From Paracoccaceae bacterium (lineage in GTDB: Bacteria > Pseudomonadota > Alphaproteobacteria > Rhodobacterales > Rhodobacteraceae): a DNA stretch of 5,395 nucleotides. Positions 1 through 5,395 of the stretch are shown here, piece after piece. Every line of letters begins with the position of its first letter. Within the stretch, counting starts at the first letter, position 1. Under the pieces are notes generated by a model. It saw only the letters and a program-made list of their open reading frames with translations. It did no database searches and had not been told where the DNA came from. The translations under genes were made by a program, and so were the position numbers. The DNA is taken from positions 1 to 5,395 of the forward strand of contig JAESRD010000078.1 in assembly GCA_016764835.1 (NCBI GenBank), given 5' to 3'.

Positions 1-603
1 GCTGTGCAGGTGCTGGGCCAGCAATAGCTGCGGGGCGAATTCGAGAATGGCATGGCCCCAGCCGGGCGAGAAGGCGCCGGTGAGGTCTATGGCTTCGGGC
101 AACGTAAGCGCCGGGCTGCTTGGCAGATGCCAATAGTAAGTATCGCCGTCGCGGCCGCTGAGCAGGGGGTCAAACCATGCGCGGGTTGGCACGCGGTTGA
201 TCTCGTCGCCCTGATGGTCGGAGAAAACCGCGCCGCGATGGCTGATCAGCGCTGAGCGGCCAAAGGTGGTGGCGTCGTCAAAACAGGCCAAGAACTGGGC
301 GCGGGCAGTTATTGTTGTGGCCGGGCTGCGCTGACCACCGGGCAATTGCACGCCGGGCAAAAGCATCGGTCCAGCGGGGCTTAGTTCTTGGCGGTCAGTG
401 GCCATGTCTATCATGCGCCGGAGCGGCCCTGAGCCGGGGGTCACGGCGCTCAACTGGCTGGTCAAAGCTTTATGCGCATGCGGCACGCCGAGTTTGGCGA
501 TAAGGGCGGCTTTGAGGTTGGGCAGCGCCCAGCCTTGCGGGGTATCTCGGGCTGTTTGGGCTAATCTTGCCAGCTCTGGGTCACCGCTGATCAGCGCATT
601 CAT
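1..603 (-). CDS. Probable GT61 (DUF563) family glycosyltransferase, N-terminal part
   Basis: The frame is open from ATG at 603-601 through the window edge, giving 201 visible residues (MNALISGDPELARLAQ...). No stop is seen, so the C-terminal part lies outside. The first 90 residues form a weakly conserved region. Residues about 100-135 (RAQFLACFDDATTFGRSAL and SHRGAVFSD) resemble the 'value / dg.v..d' strands that precede the catalytic region of GT61-type capsular polysaccharide proteins. Residues 181-196, GWGHAILEFAPQLLLA, match the GT61 signature 'GHWLLE.LPRL.LL', with Ala-Ile in place of the usual Trp-Leu. The catalytic C-terminal region cannot be seen, so the family call is moderate and the linkage is unknown. 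The start is chosen because ATGA (603-600) overlaps the ketoisomerase TGA. There is no strong Shine-Dalgarno sequence, which suggests translational coupling. Confidence 0.7.
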   Translation of the reverse strand, partial: MNALISGDPELARLAQTARDTPQGWALPNLKAALIAKLGVPHAHKALTSQLSAVTPGSGPLRRMIDMATDRQELSPAGPMLLPGVQLPGGQRSPATTITARAQFLACFDDATTFGRSALISHRGAVFSDHQGDEINRVPTRAWFDPLLSGRDGDTYYWHLPSSPALTLPEAIDLTGAFSPGWGHAILEFAPQLLLAQHLHS

Positions 604-1034
604 GCTGATTTGTCGTCAAACGCACCGGCATTGGCCAGCTGCAAAAAGTCGCCGTGGTCGCGCACATAATCGGCTTCGTCGTAATGCAAAGAGGCCAGCA
701 CCAACAGGCTGGCATTGACCGAAAAGTTGCGAATCTCGCGCCAGATGCCGGGGCCTAGATACAGCGCTTGGGCCGGGTGGCGCAGCGTGACGGTGCGGGT
801 GTTTTGGCCATCATCCAACACCACGTCAAACGCACCGGAGGCGGCGATATAGAGTTGTTGCAATGCGCGGTGGGCATGGCCTGCGCGGGTGGCGTTGGTC
901 GGGATATCATAGGTCATATAGACCCGTGCAATCTCAAACGGGATATCCATGCCGCCCTCGATAATCGCGATCGCGCCGCGATGGTCAAAGACCGAACGGA
1001 CGTCGATCAGCTGGCAATCATCAACGCTGGCCAT
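600..1034 (-). CDS. WxcM/FdtA-type dTDP-4-keto-6-deoxyhexose 3,4-ketoisomerase
   Basis: A 144-residue single-domain cupin, matching the usual 130-150 residues of FdtA/QdtA enzymes. The family converts dTDP-4-keto-6-deoxyglucose to the 3-keto isomer, the step before a PLP aminotransferase makes a 3-amino-3,6-dideoxyhexose such as Fuc3N or Qui3N. Visible family blocks are DHRGAIAIIEGGMDIPFEIA (17-36), TRAGHAHRALQQL (49-61) with the paired catalytic histidines H53 and H55, SGAFDVVLDDG (66-76), ALYLGPGIWREI (90-101) and ASLHYDEADYVRDHGDFL (114-131). R19 resembles FdtA, whereas R99 in the IWRE block resembles QdtA, so the product stereochemistry (galacto or gluco) is uncertain and I give no gene symbol. 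The C-terminal tail after FL is short and acidic. The start is fixed by a strong ribosome binding site. The TGA stop overlaps the next ATG. The neighbouring GNAT protein could acylate the amino sugar made downstream. Confidence 0.9.
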   Translation of the reverse strand: MASVDDCQLIDVRSVFDHRGAIAIIEGGMDIPFEIARVYMTYDIPTNATRAGHAHRALQQLYIAASGAFDVVLDDGQNTRTVTLRHPAQALYLGPGIWREIRNFSVNASLLVLASLHYDEADYVRDHGDFLQLANAGAFDDKSA

Positions 1035-1039
1035 AGCGA

Positions 1040-1045
1040 CCTCCT
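1040..1045 (-). promoter_or_regulatory. Strong ribosome binding site for the ketoisomerase, overlapping the upstream stop codon
   Basis: AGGAGG on the minus strand, 5 bases before the ATG at 1034-1032. Its first two bases fall within the TAG stop (1046-1044) of the acyltransferase gene, so ribosomes ending on that gene occupy the initiation site of this one. It is the best Shine-Dalgarno match in the window. Confidence 0.8.
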
Positions 1046-1979
1046 ATAGGTTTATCTCGTAATAGTCATGCATGACGGCGCGGGCGCCAAAGCCTTCTTT
1101 ATAGACTTGCAGCCCGGCATTCAGAACCGTTCCGCCCGCCTCTGAGGATATGCCAAAATCAAAGCAAAGGCTATGTTCATGGGCAAGCTTGATCGCCGCG
1201 TCATGGATCAGATCCATTGCGCGGGTCTCGCGGCCCAGATCGCTGGCGGCGCTGTATTGGCAATGCAGGCATGTTGGCGTCCGGTATAGCACCGATCCGG
1301 CCAGCAATGCGCCGTCCCTTTGGGCCGTCCAAAGCGAGATGTCATCGGGGAAGCGCTCGGCCAGCAGGGCCATTTCGGCCACGCTATGGACCGGGGTCGC
1401 ATCATGACGGGCGGCAAGCTGGGCTGACAAAATATTCCAAAACCCGGCCCAGTCATCCACGCCGCGGTGCACCGTGATCTGCCTGCGCCCAGCGCGTGAA
1501 ATATCGCGGCGGCGCCCGCGATTGGGCCGCGCGCCGTCGGGCACCACAGCCAAGGCATCGCGTCGAATGAGGGTCGCACCAATCTCGTGCAGCGCCCAAA
1601 GGTCCTCTTGCGCCGGGGCACGGTGATAAATGGAGGGAATGGTCTTGTAGATCAGCCGGTGACAGCCCTGCGCCCGGCCTGCATCTATAACCGCGCCAAG
1701 CATTGCGCGCACATGGTCTAGCCCCACCGTTTGGTCCAACACCAACCCGCCATAGGTCAGCCCGCTATGACTTATCAGCACGTCTCCATCGCGGTTTGCG
1801 GGGAGCAGCCCGATCAGTTTGCCGTCCAGCCTCAGCATGAGCGAGGCATCAGTAAACCGGTCGGCGTGGTAATCCATATAGTTGCGATTAAACAAGAATG
1901 TGCCATTGCGGCTATCGGCCACAAATTCGTTCCACAATTCGGTTTGATCTGCGCTGTAGGGGTGGGCCGTGATCACCAT
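1044..1979 (-). CDS. GNAT/FemAB-like acyltransferase, probably N-acylating an amino sugar
   Basis: A 311-residue protein with the two-lobed layout of FemAB-like or 'Acetyltransf_6' GNAT proteins. The N-terminal lobe carries LWNEFVADSRNGTFLFNR, YMDYHADRF (34-42) and SHSGLTYGGLVLD (70-82). An Arg-rich linker, NRGRRRDISRAGRR, covers 153-166. The C-terminal lobe has PVHSVAEMALLAERFPDDI, then HCQYSAAS (239-246), FDFGISSE (273-280), LNAGL and YKEGFGAR (293-300). These blocks match a GNAT family I recognise from O-antigen and capsule clusters, often beside FdtA-type ketoisomerases. By analogy it would transfer an acetyl or other acyl group to an amino-deoxy sugar nucleotide in the cytoplasm, but the substrate is inferred from context alone. 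The start abuts the preceding TAA with no clear Shine-Dalgarno sequence, suggesting translation by termination-reinitiation. The TAG stop overlaps the ribosome binding site of the next gene. Confidence 0.8.
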   Translation of the reverse strand: MVITAHPYSADQTELWNEFVADSRNGTFLFNRNYMDYHADRFTDASLMLRLDGKLIGLLPANRDGDVLISHSGLTYGGLVLDQTVGLDHVRAMLGAVIDAGRAQGCHRLIYKTIPSIYHRAPAQEDLWALHEIGATLIRRDALAVVPDGARPNRGRRRDISRAGRRQITVHRGVDDWAGFWNILSAQLAARHDATPVHSVAEMALLAERFPDDISLWTAQRDGALLAGSVLYRTPTCLHCQYSAASDLGRETRAMDLIHDAAIKLAHEHSLCFDFGISSEAGGTVLNAGLQVYKEGFGARAVMHDYYEINL

Positions 1980-2765
1980 TTAGGGCCGCAAGATCAGCAG
2001 GTCTTCGCGCCGGTTTGACACGGGCAAAGCAGCGGGTTGCGGCATGATATAGGCATCATAGCCCGCGCCGCGCAGCCGGGCGACGATGCCCAGCATCACC
2101 GCGTCATCAATCCGCATAGGATCAGTGGCAAAGGCGGGCACTTCAGGCGCGGTGTCTACCCGCATATAGGCTTGGTGAAACGCGACACCGGCGGCACTGC
2201 TGAGAAACCGGCGCAACTTAGAATGGTTGGCAACATCGCCAATAAGGGCGGCCCCGCCCGGCGCCAGCAAGGCGGCCACGGCATCGGCAAACTGAAACGG
2301 GTTGGCCTCGAAATAGACCGATTGCAGCACACCGTAGGTGATGATCGCATCAGCGCCACCCGGCAAAAGCGAAGCCAGTTTGCGGGCGGTTTCCCCCGGA
2401 AACAAGCCGGGCAGTTTGATCACATGAGCCGCATCAGGTAACAGCGCCAGCATCTCTGGGTTATCGACGCAAATCAGCTTTTGGCCGCGCTCGCCTGTCC
2501 GGGCGATCATTTGGCGCGCCAGCTCGCCACAGCCAGCGCCGATGTCAACAATACTCGCGCCGGGGCGGGTGAGCGCTGGCAGCTTGGCCTCAAAATCAGC
2601 GAGGATCACCGGCTCAAAACCTTCGCGAAACGCATCAGGCGAGCCGATCTTCTCGGTCTCGCTTAGGGTCGGGTCCTTCGCCATTTGGCGAAAAGCTGCA
2701 TAGGTAAGCTCGGCAAACTGCGCGGTAACGGCGGCGCCATCTACCTTTTCGGGTGAATGTGACAT
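1980..2765 (-). CDS. Class I SAM-dependent methyltransferase, probably glycan-modifying
   Basis: A 261-residue protein with a Rossmann-type methyltransferase core. Motif I is VDIGAGCGELARQM from residue 73 (the glycine-rich SAM loop). The acidic residue after strand 2 is D101 in ICVDNPEML, which would bind the ribose hydroxyls of SAM. The strand 4 region is DAIITYGVLQSV (139-150), followed by LLAPGGAALIGDV (167-179). The N-terminal segment LSETEKIGSPDAFREGFE (34-51) is of the type I associate with uncharacterised methyltransferases in O-antigen and capsule loci. It lies between a glycosyltransferase and a GNAT/ketoisomerase pair, so a sugar or sugar-linked group is the likely substrate. O- versus N-methylation cannot be decided from sequence. 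The protein has no membrane segment and is probably cytoplasmic. Its TAA stop directly abuts the ATG of the acyltransferase. Confidence 0.85.
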   Translation of the reverse strand: MSHSPEKVDGAAVTAQFAELTYAAFRQMAKDPTLSETEKIGSPDAFREGFEPVILADFEAKLPALTRPGASIVDIGAGCGELARQMIARTGERGQKLICVDNPEMLALLPDAAHVIKLPGLFPGETARKLASLLPGGADAIITYGVLQSVYFEANPFQFADAVAALLAPGGAALIGDVANHSKLRRFLSSAAGVAFHQAYMRVDTAPEVPAFATDPMRIDDAVMLGIVARLRGAGYDAYIMPQPAALPVSNRREDLLILRP

Positions 2766-2772
2766 GAGCAGG

Positions 2773-2777
2773 CTCCT
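2773..2777 (-). promoter_or_regulatory. Ribosome binding site for the methyltransferase
   Basis: AGGAG on the minus strand, 7 bases before the ATG at 2765-2763. It lies in the 21-base gap after the glycosyltransferase stop codon and supports the chosen start. Confidence 0.7.
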
Positions 2778-2786
2778 GACCGCGTT

Positions 2787-5102
2787 TTAGAACAAATCCC
2801 AAGGGGCGGGGCGAAATCCCCATTCTTCGGCTGTCTCTCTATCCCACTGATTGCGCCGGAACATCAAATCATAATCAGCGTCGGGGCTGCCTTTATTTGT
2901 GGCCCGCAACAAGTGGGTTGATTGCTGGAGCTTATGATCGGCATAGGCGTCTGGAATATAGTATATTTTGCGGCCCAAAACCATGCGGATCACATCGCAA
3001 TATAGCCGGTCAGAGCGGTAATGCCGCCCATATTGTACATCAAGCGGCCCGGCCTCGTCCACTGCGTCGCGGCGCAGATAGACGGCAAAGAACGGCGCAT
3101 AGGTCAGCTCAAGCGGGCCGCCATCATGGACCAGCTTAACATGGGCTATGTTTTGATGATGCGCTGACAGGGTGACATCGGCGGGCCGGGCTTCGCGCGC
3201 GGCGGGCACATGGCTGCGCACGGTTGGCGTGCCGGGGGGGAGTATCTGGCGCGGCACGGTCATGGCCGCATCTGGCAAGGCATAAGCCGCTTCTTGAAGC
3301 GCGCACAGCGCACCTGTGCGCAGCACGGCATCATTATTGATGATCAAGATATCAGCGTCAGGCCGGGCGGCGGCGATGCCTTGGTTTACCGCATAGGTGA
3401 AGCCAAAGTTGCGCGTATTCTCGATAAGCGTGATCTCGGTTTGGCTGCGCAGCCAGTCAACAACCGGCTGGGCGGAGGCATTATCGGCGACGATAATCTC
3501 AAGATCACCCGGCCCGGCGCTGGCGCGCAAAGCGGCAATACAGGCTTGCAGATCATCCAGCGCTTCAAAGCTGGGGATCACGGCAGCGACAGGGCGGCTC
3601 AGCTTGGTGGGCATAGCCGCCAGCCGGGCGGCGGTGCGGGTCTCTAGCCGGGCGCTGACAAGGCCCGCATTGCGCAGCAGGCTGGTGTCGTTTGACACGG
3701 TGTTATCGGCTTGGTCGAGCATGTAATTGCACAGCAAAACCGGCACTGAGATCATGCGGCCCGCCTCGGCGCAGCGCAAAATAAAGTCATGATCGACAAA
3801 GCGGCGCAGTTCGGTGGCAAAGCCACCAACCGGGGCCAGCAGCTTGCGGCGATGGGCAAAGGTGTTGAGATCGGCGTAGTTCTGATTTTCAAGCATTGCC
3901 CGGTGGTAATGGCTATAGCGAACGGCAAACGGCGTGGGCATTGTGCCGCGATAAAGGGTTTGGCCTGAATAGAGCGCGTCAGCGTTGGGGTTTTGGTCAA
4001 ACGCCCCGGCAAGCGCGGCCAAATAGCGCGGATCCCAGCTATTATCACTGTCGAGATAGGCGATGATATCGCCCTTGGCCGCCGCCTGACCGGCATTGCG
4101 CGCGGCACTTTGGCCTTGGTTTTCGGGCAGCTCTATCAGGTTAATGCGCGGGTCGATAATCCGGCGCATGGTCTTCACGCTGGCATCTTGGCTACCATCA
4201 TCGACGATGATCAGCTCAAAGCGCGCATAGCCCTGCGCCAAGACCGAGTAGATCGCCCGCTCGACGGTTGCCTCGCGATCATAAACAGGCATGATCACCG
4301 AGATCAGCGGCGGCTTGGTCAGCGCGTCGGCGCGGGCAACCAAGCGGTTGGCGACGCCTTCCATCATGGCAAAGCTGCGCTTGTGTTCCTCTTGAAACGG
4401 CACCGAGAAAACCGGGCTGGTCATCGAGAACTTGAGAAAACCCTCAAAGTCAGAATAGGGCGGCCGGGTGCGGCCCCATGCACAGCTGGCGCGGGCAATC
4501 TCGGCCCCGGTTTCACCGTCTGTCAGCACAAATTCGCGGGTGCGCCCGTCGAGCACCGAGGGCGGTAGGTGCAGCCTGAACCCGTGCTCACCTTGGTTTA
4601 TGCCGCTTTCATGCAAGTCTTCGCGGTAGTCAGCGGCCATGATGCCAACCTCGATACCGTCGAACAAGACCACCGCCTCGCGGGCCGTAGACGCGCCCAG
4701 CTCAGCCAGCCACCCCTGCGCCACGGGCTCGTTGGCCGATAGATCAAGCGCGCCCAACAGCCGCGCACCCGATGGGGCGAGCTGTTCGCTCAGCGCGGCC
4801 ATAATCGCCAGATCTGGCAGAGCAGCAGGGGCGTGCGGCAAGCGGCCTTCGGCTTGGCCATTGCGAATAAAATGCAGCAGCGGGTTGAGACCCAGCGTTT
4901 CAACATCGGGGTTTGTGGTGCTGTAATAGCGGGTGTCAAAGCTGGGGCCGGGGCTGCGGCCCAGCTGCGCGCCGTAGCGGGTAAAATGCTCTATCGCGTC
5001 TAGCCCGGCCGGCCCAACATCGGGGTATTCGGCCAAATACCAGACTTCGTCAAACAGCCCGCTGGCGCGGATGGTGGCAATGTCTAAGGCGAGGTCACTC
5101 AT
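2787..5102 (-). CDS. Multidomain glycosyltransferase with two GT2 (GT-A fold) domains and N-terminal repeat modules
   Basis: A 771-residue protein. Residues 8-50 and 52-87 are two tandem NPD/EGR modules. Residues about 115-205 look like a beta-rich accessory region with the pattern ALDL..N.PVAQGWLAE, VLFDGIEVG, AAD.REDL.ESGIN.GEHGF. The first GT2 domain spans about 264-460: it opens with PLISVIMPVYDREATVERA, has the nucleotide-sugar binding VDDGS at 300-304, the metal-binding DSDN at 351-354 and an acidic FVDHDF at 435-440. The second GT2 domain spans about 503-730, with AAVIPSFEALDDL, VADNAS at 538-543, a GFTYAVNQGI acceptor/donor-side motif and NND at 589-591 in place of DxD. Both catalytic cores look intact, so the enzyme may add two sugars. 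No signal peptide or membrane helix is visible; it is probably cytoplasmic or membrane-associated through partners. The donors and acceptor cannot be read from sequence. The start at 5102 is supported by the ribosome binding site and an 8-base overlap with the upstream stop. Confidence 0.9.
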   Translation of the reverse strand: MSDLALDIATIRASGLFDEVWYLAEYPDVGPAGLDAIEHFTRYGAQLGRSPGPSFDTRYYSTTNPDVETLGLNPLLHFIRNGQAEGRLPHAPAALPDLAIMAALSEQLAPSGARLLGALDLSANEPVAQGWLAELGASTAREAVVLFDGIEVGIMAADYREDLHESGINQGEHGFRLHLPPSVLDGRTREFVLTDGETGAEIARASCAWGRTRPPYSDFEGFLKFSMTSPVFSVPFQEEHKRSFAMMEGVANRLVARADALTKPPLISVIMPVYDREATVERAIYSVLAQGYARFELIIVDDGSQDASVKTMRRIIDPRINLIELPENQGQSAARNAGQAAAKGDIIAYLDSDNSWDPRYLAALAGAFDQNPNADALYSGQTLYRGTMPTPFAVRYSHYHRAMLENQNYADLNTFAHRRKLLAPVGGFATELRRFVDHDFILRCAEAGRMISVPVLLCNYMLDQADNTVSNDTSLLRNAGLVSARLETRTAARLAAMPTKLSRPVAAVIPSFEALDDLQACIAALRASAGPGDLEIIVADNASAQPVVDWLRSQTEITLIENTRNFGFTYAVNQGIAAARPDADILIINNDAVLRTGALCALQEAAYALPDAAMTVPRQILPPGTPTVRSHVPAAREARPADVTLSAHHQNIAHVKLVHDGGPLELTYAPFFAVYLRRDAVDEAGPLDVQYGRHYRSDRLYCDVIRMVLGRKIYYIPDAYADHKLQQSTHLLRATNKGSPDADYDLMFRRNQWDRETAEEWGFRPAPWDLF
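4842..4949 (-). repeat. NPD/EGR module, glycosyltransferase copy 2
   Basis: Encodes residues 52-87: SFDTRYYSTTNPDVETLGLN, then PLLHFIRNG and AEGR. It directly follows copy 1 but lacks the leading SGL helix. It keeps the FD..YY...NPDV core and the closing EGR. Confidence 0.7.
4953..5081 (-). repeat. NPD/EGR module, glycosyltransferase copy 1
   Basis: Encodes residues 8-50 of the glycosyltransferase, including IRASGLFDEVWYLAEYPDV, then AGLDAIEHF.RYG and a final GR. It aligns closely with the module at the end of the preceding gene, including the leading helix I-A-x-x-R-x-SGLFD. Confidence 0.7.
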
Positions 5103-5395
5103 GGTCAGTTTCCTCTGCAATTTGTGGCTCTGACAGAGCTTGCACAACGGGCCGTGGCCGTAGCGCCCGGCCCTCAACCAAGCCAAAGCGGATATAATGT
5201 TCTGCCGGGTCTATGCCCGCTTCGGCAAGATCGGGGTTGGTCAGCGCATAGGTTTGGGCGTCAAACAGCCCAGATTGGCGCAAAGCGGCAATGCGCTGGG
5301 TTTGCAGCTTGGCCTCCGCCCGCCGCGATAGCACCGGTGTGGCCGCGATAAGCGCACATATAGCCGCCAGCTCGCTTTGGTTTGCCGCGGCAGCC
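5095..5395 (-). CDS. C-terminal end of an unidentified polysaccharide-locus protein carrying an NPD/EGR repeat module (partial)
   Basis: The frame is open from the window edge to a TGA at 5097-5095, giving 99 visible codons; the true start lies outside the window. The visible part begins with an Ala/Leu-rich, probably helical stretch (ANQSELAALICALIAATPV). A charged linker follows (SRRAEAKLQTQ), then one module at 5292-5167 with the pattern R.SGLFD..Y...NPD..EAG.DP.EHY.R.G..EGR, and an acidic tail ending ETDHE. The same module occurs twice at the N-terminus of the next gene, so the two proteins probably belong to the same glycan assembly system. Such modules are seen fused to glycosyltransferases and other polysaccharide enzymes, but no catalytic domain is visible here and I cannot name the function. 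An in-frame GTG at 5334 could start a 79-residue protein, but the frame continues open upstream, so a truncated larger gene is more likely. The stop overlaps the start of the next gene by 8 bases. Confidence 0.75.
   Translation of the reverse strand, partial: AAAANQSELAAICALIAATPVLSRRAEAKLQTQRIAALRQSGLFDAQTYALTNPDLAEAGIDPAEHYIRFGLVEGRALRPRPVVQALSEPQIAEETDHE
5111..5116 (-). promoter_or_regulatory. Ribosome binding site for the two-domain glycosyltransferase
   Basis: On the minus strand the sequence AGAGGA lies 8 bases before the ATG at 5102-5100. This site decides the start: the longer in-frame ATG at 5186 has no comparable site and would lie deep inside the upstream gene. The site sits inside the last codons of the upstream gene, so translation of the two genes is probably coupled. 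Confidence 0.65.
5167..5292 (-). repeat. NPD/EGR module in the upstream partial gene (protein-level repeat copy 1)
   Basis: This segment encodes about 42 residues from IAALRQSGLFD to GLVEGR. Aligned by hand over 47 positions with the first module of the downstream glycosyltransferase, about 21 residues are identical (SGLFD, Y, PD, AG, D, EH, R, G, GR). The two genes also share a 13-base identity at 5259-5271 and 5048-5060. It is a domain-scale repeat, not a mobile element. Confidence 0.7.

Noticed and set aside
768..1049. Plus-strand open frame opposite the ketoisomerase
   Set aside because: It is antisense to a clearly conserved family gene and has no motif or upstream signal of its own.
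1208..1621. Minus-strand open frame of 137 codons inside the acyltransferase gene
   Set aside because: It is an alternate frame of the acyltransferase, rich in Pro, Trp and Arg, with no domain pattern. The overlapping frame carries the conserved blocks.
2766..2786. Possible hairpin (cagg-ct-cctg) in the 21-base gap after the glycosyltransferase gene
   Set aside because: The stem is 4 base pairs with a 2-base loop and no U-tract, and it coincides with the methyltransferase ribosome binding site, so it is not a credible terminator.
3993..4568. Plus-strand open frame of 191 codons inside the glycosyltransferase gene
   Set aside because: It lies antisense to the strongly conserved first GT2 domain, has a low-complexity His/Arg/Gly-rich translation with no recognisable motif, and is a typical shadow frame in GC-rich DNA.
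5103..5186. In-frame upstream ATG at 5186 adding 28 residues to the glycosyltransferase
   Set aside because: It would overlap the upstream gene by about 90 bases in another frame. The added residues (MAWLRAGRYGHG...) are unlike the protein's start, and the ATG at 5102 has a ribosome binding site and a normal short overlap.
5095..5334. Independent 79-residue gene starting at GTG 5334
   Set aside because: The frame stays open to the window edge with similar composition, and a single C-terminal module makes more sense as the end of a longer protein. It cannot be fully excluded without the upstream sequence.
1..5395. tRNA, rRNA, CRISPR array, insertion sequence, attachment site or riboswitch
   Set aside because: The window is almost entirely coding on one strand. 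I saw no transposase, terminal inverted repeats, spaced direct repeats or structured RNA pattern.

Overview
The window is a compact stretch of a surface-polysaccharide locus (capsule, exopolysaccharide or O-antigen type). Every credible gene lies on the minus strand, so transcription runs from high to low coordinates. By eye the DNA is GC-rich (around 60%) with uniform codon use. The protein modules, including NPD/EGR-type repeats fused to GT2 domains and a GT61-like protein, suggest an alphaproteobacterium, possibly Rhodobacterales. That placement is inference: there is no rRNA or housekeeping gene here.

In transcription order: (1) 5395-5095, the 3' end of an unidentified gene whose product ends in an 'SGLFD..Y...NPD..EAG.DP.EHY.R.G..EGR' module. 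(2) 5102-2787, a 771-residue protein with two copies of that module, a predicted beta-rich accessory region and two family 2 glycosyltransferase domains. (3) 2765-1980, a class I SAM-dependent methyltransferase. (4) 1979-1044, a GNAT/FemAB-like acyltransferase. (5) 1034-600, a WxcM/FdtA-type dTDP-4-keto-6-deoxyhexose 3,4-ketoisomerase. (6) 603-1, the N-terminal 201 residues of a protein resembling GT61 (DUF563) glycosyltransferases, cut by the window edge.

The junctions are an 8-base overlap, a 21-base gap, direct abutment, a 9-base gap and a 4-base ATGA overlap. There is no room for an internal promoter or terminator outside coding sequence, so the six genes look like one polycistronic, partly translationally coupled unit whose promoter lies beyond position 5395. 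No gene-free stretch exceeds 21 bases.

Functional reading (inference): the ketoisomerase would convert dTDP-4-keto-6-deoxyglucose to the 3-keto isomer. A PLP aminotransferase, not seen here, would make the 3-amino-3,6-dideoxyhexose. The GNAT protein could N-acylate it and the methyltransferase could methylate it or another residue. The GT2 and GT61 proteins would place sugars in the repeat unit. The points most worth checking are the mixed specificity residues of the ketoisomerase, the module shared across a gene boundary, and the methyltransferase-GNAT-ketoisomerase cassette without an aminotransferase beside it.
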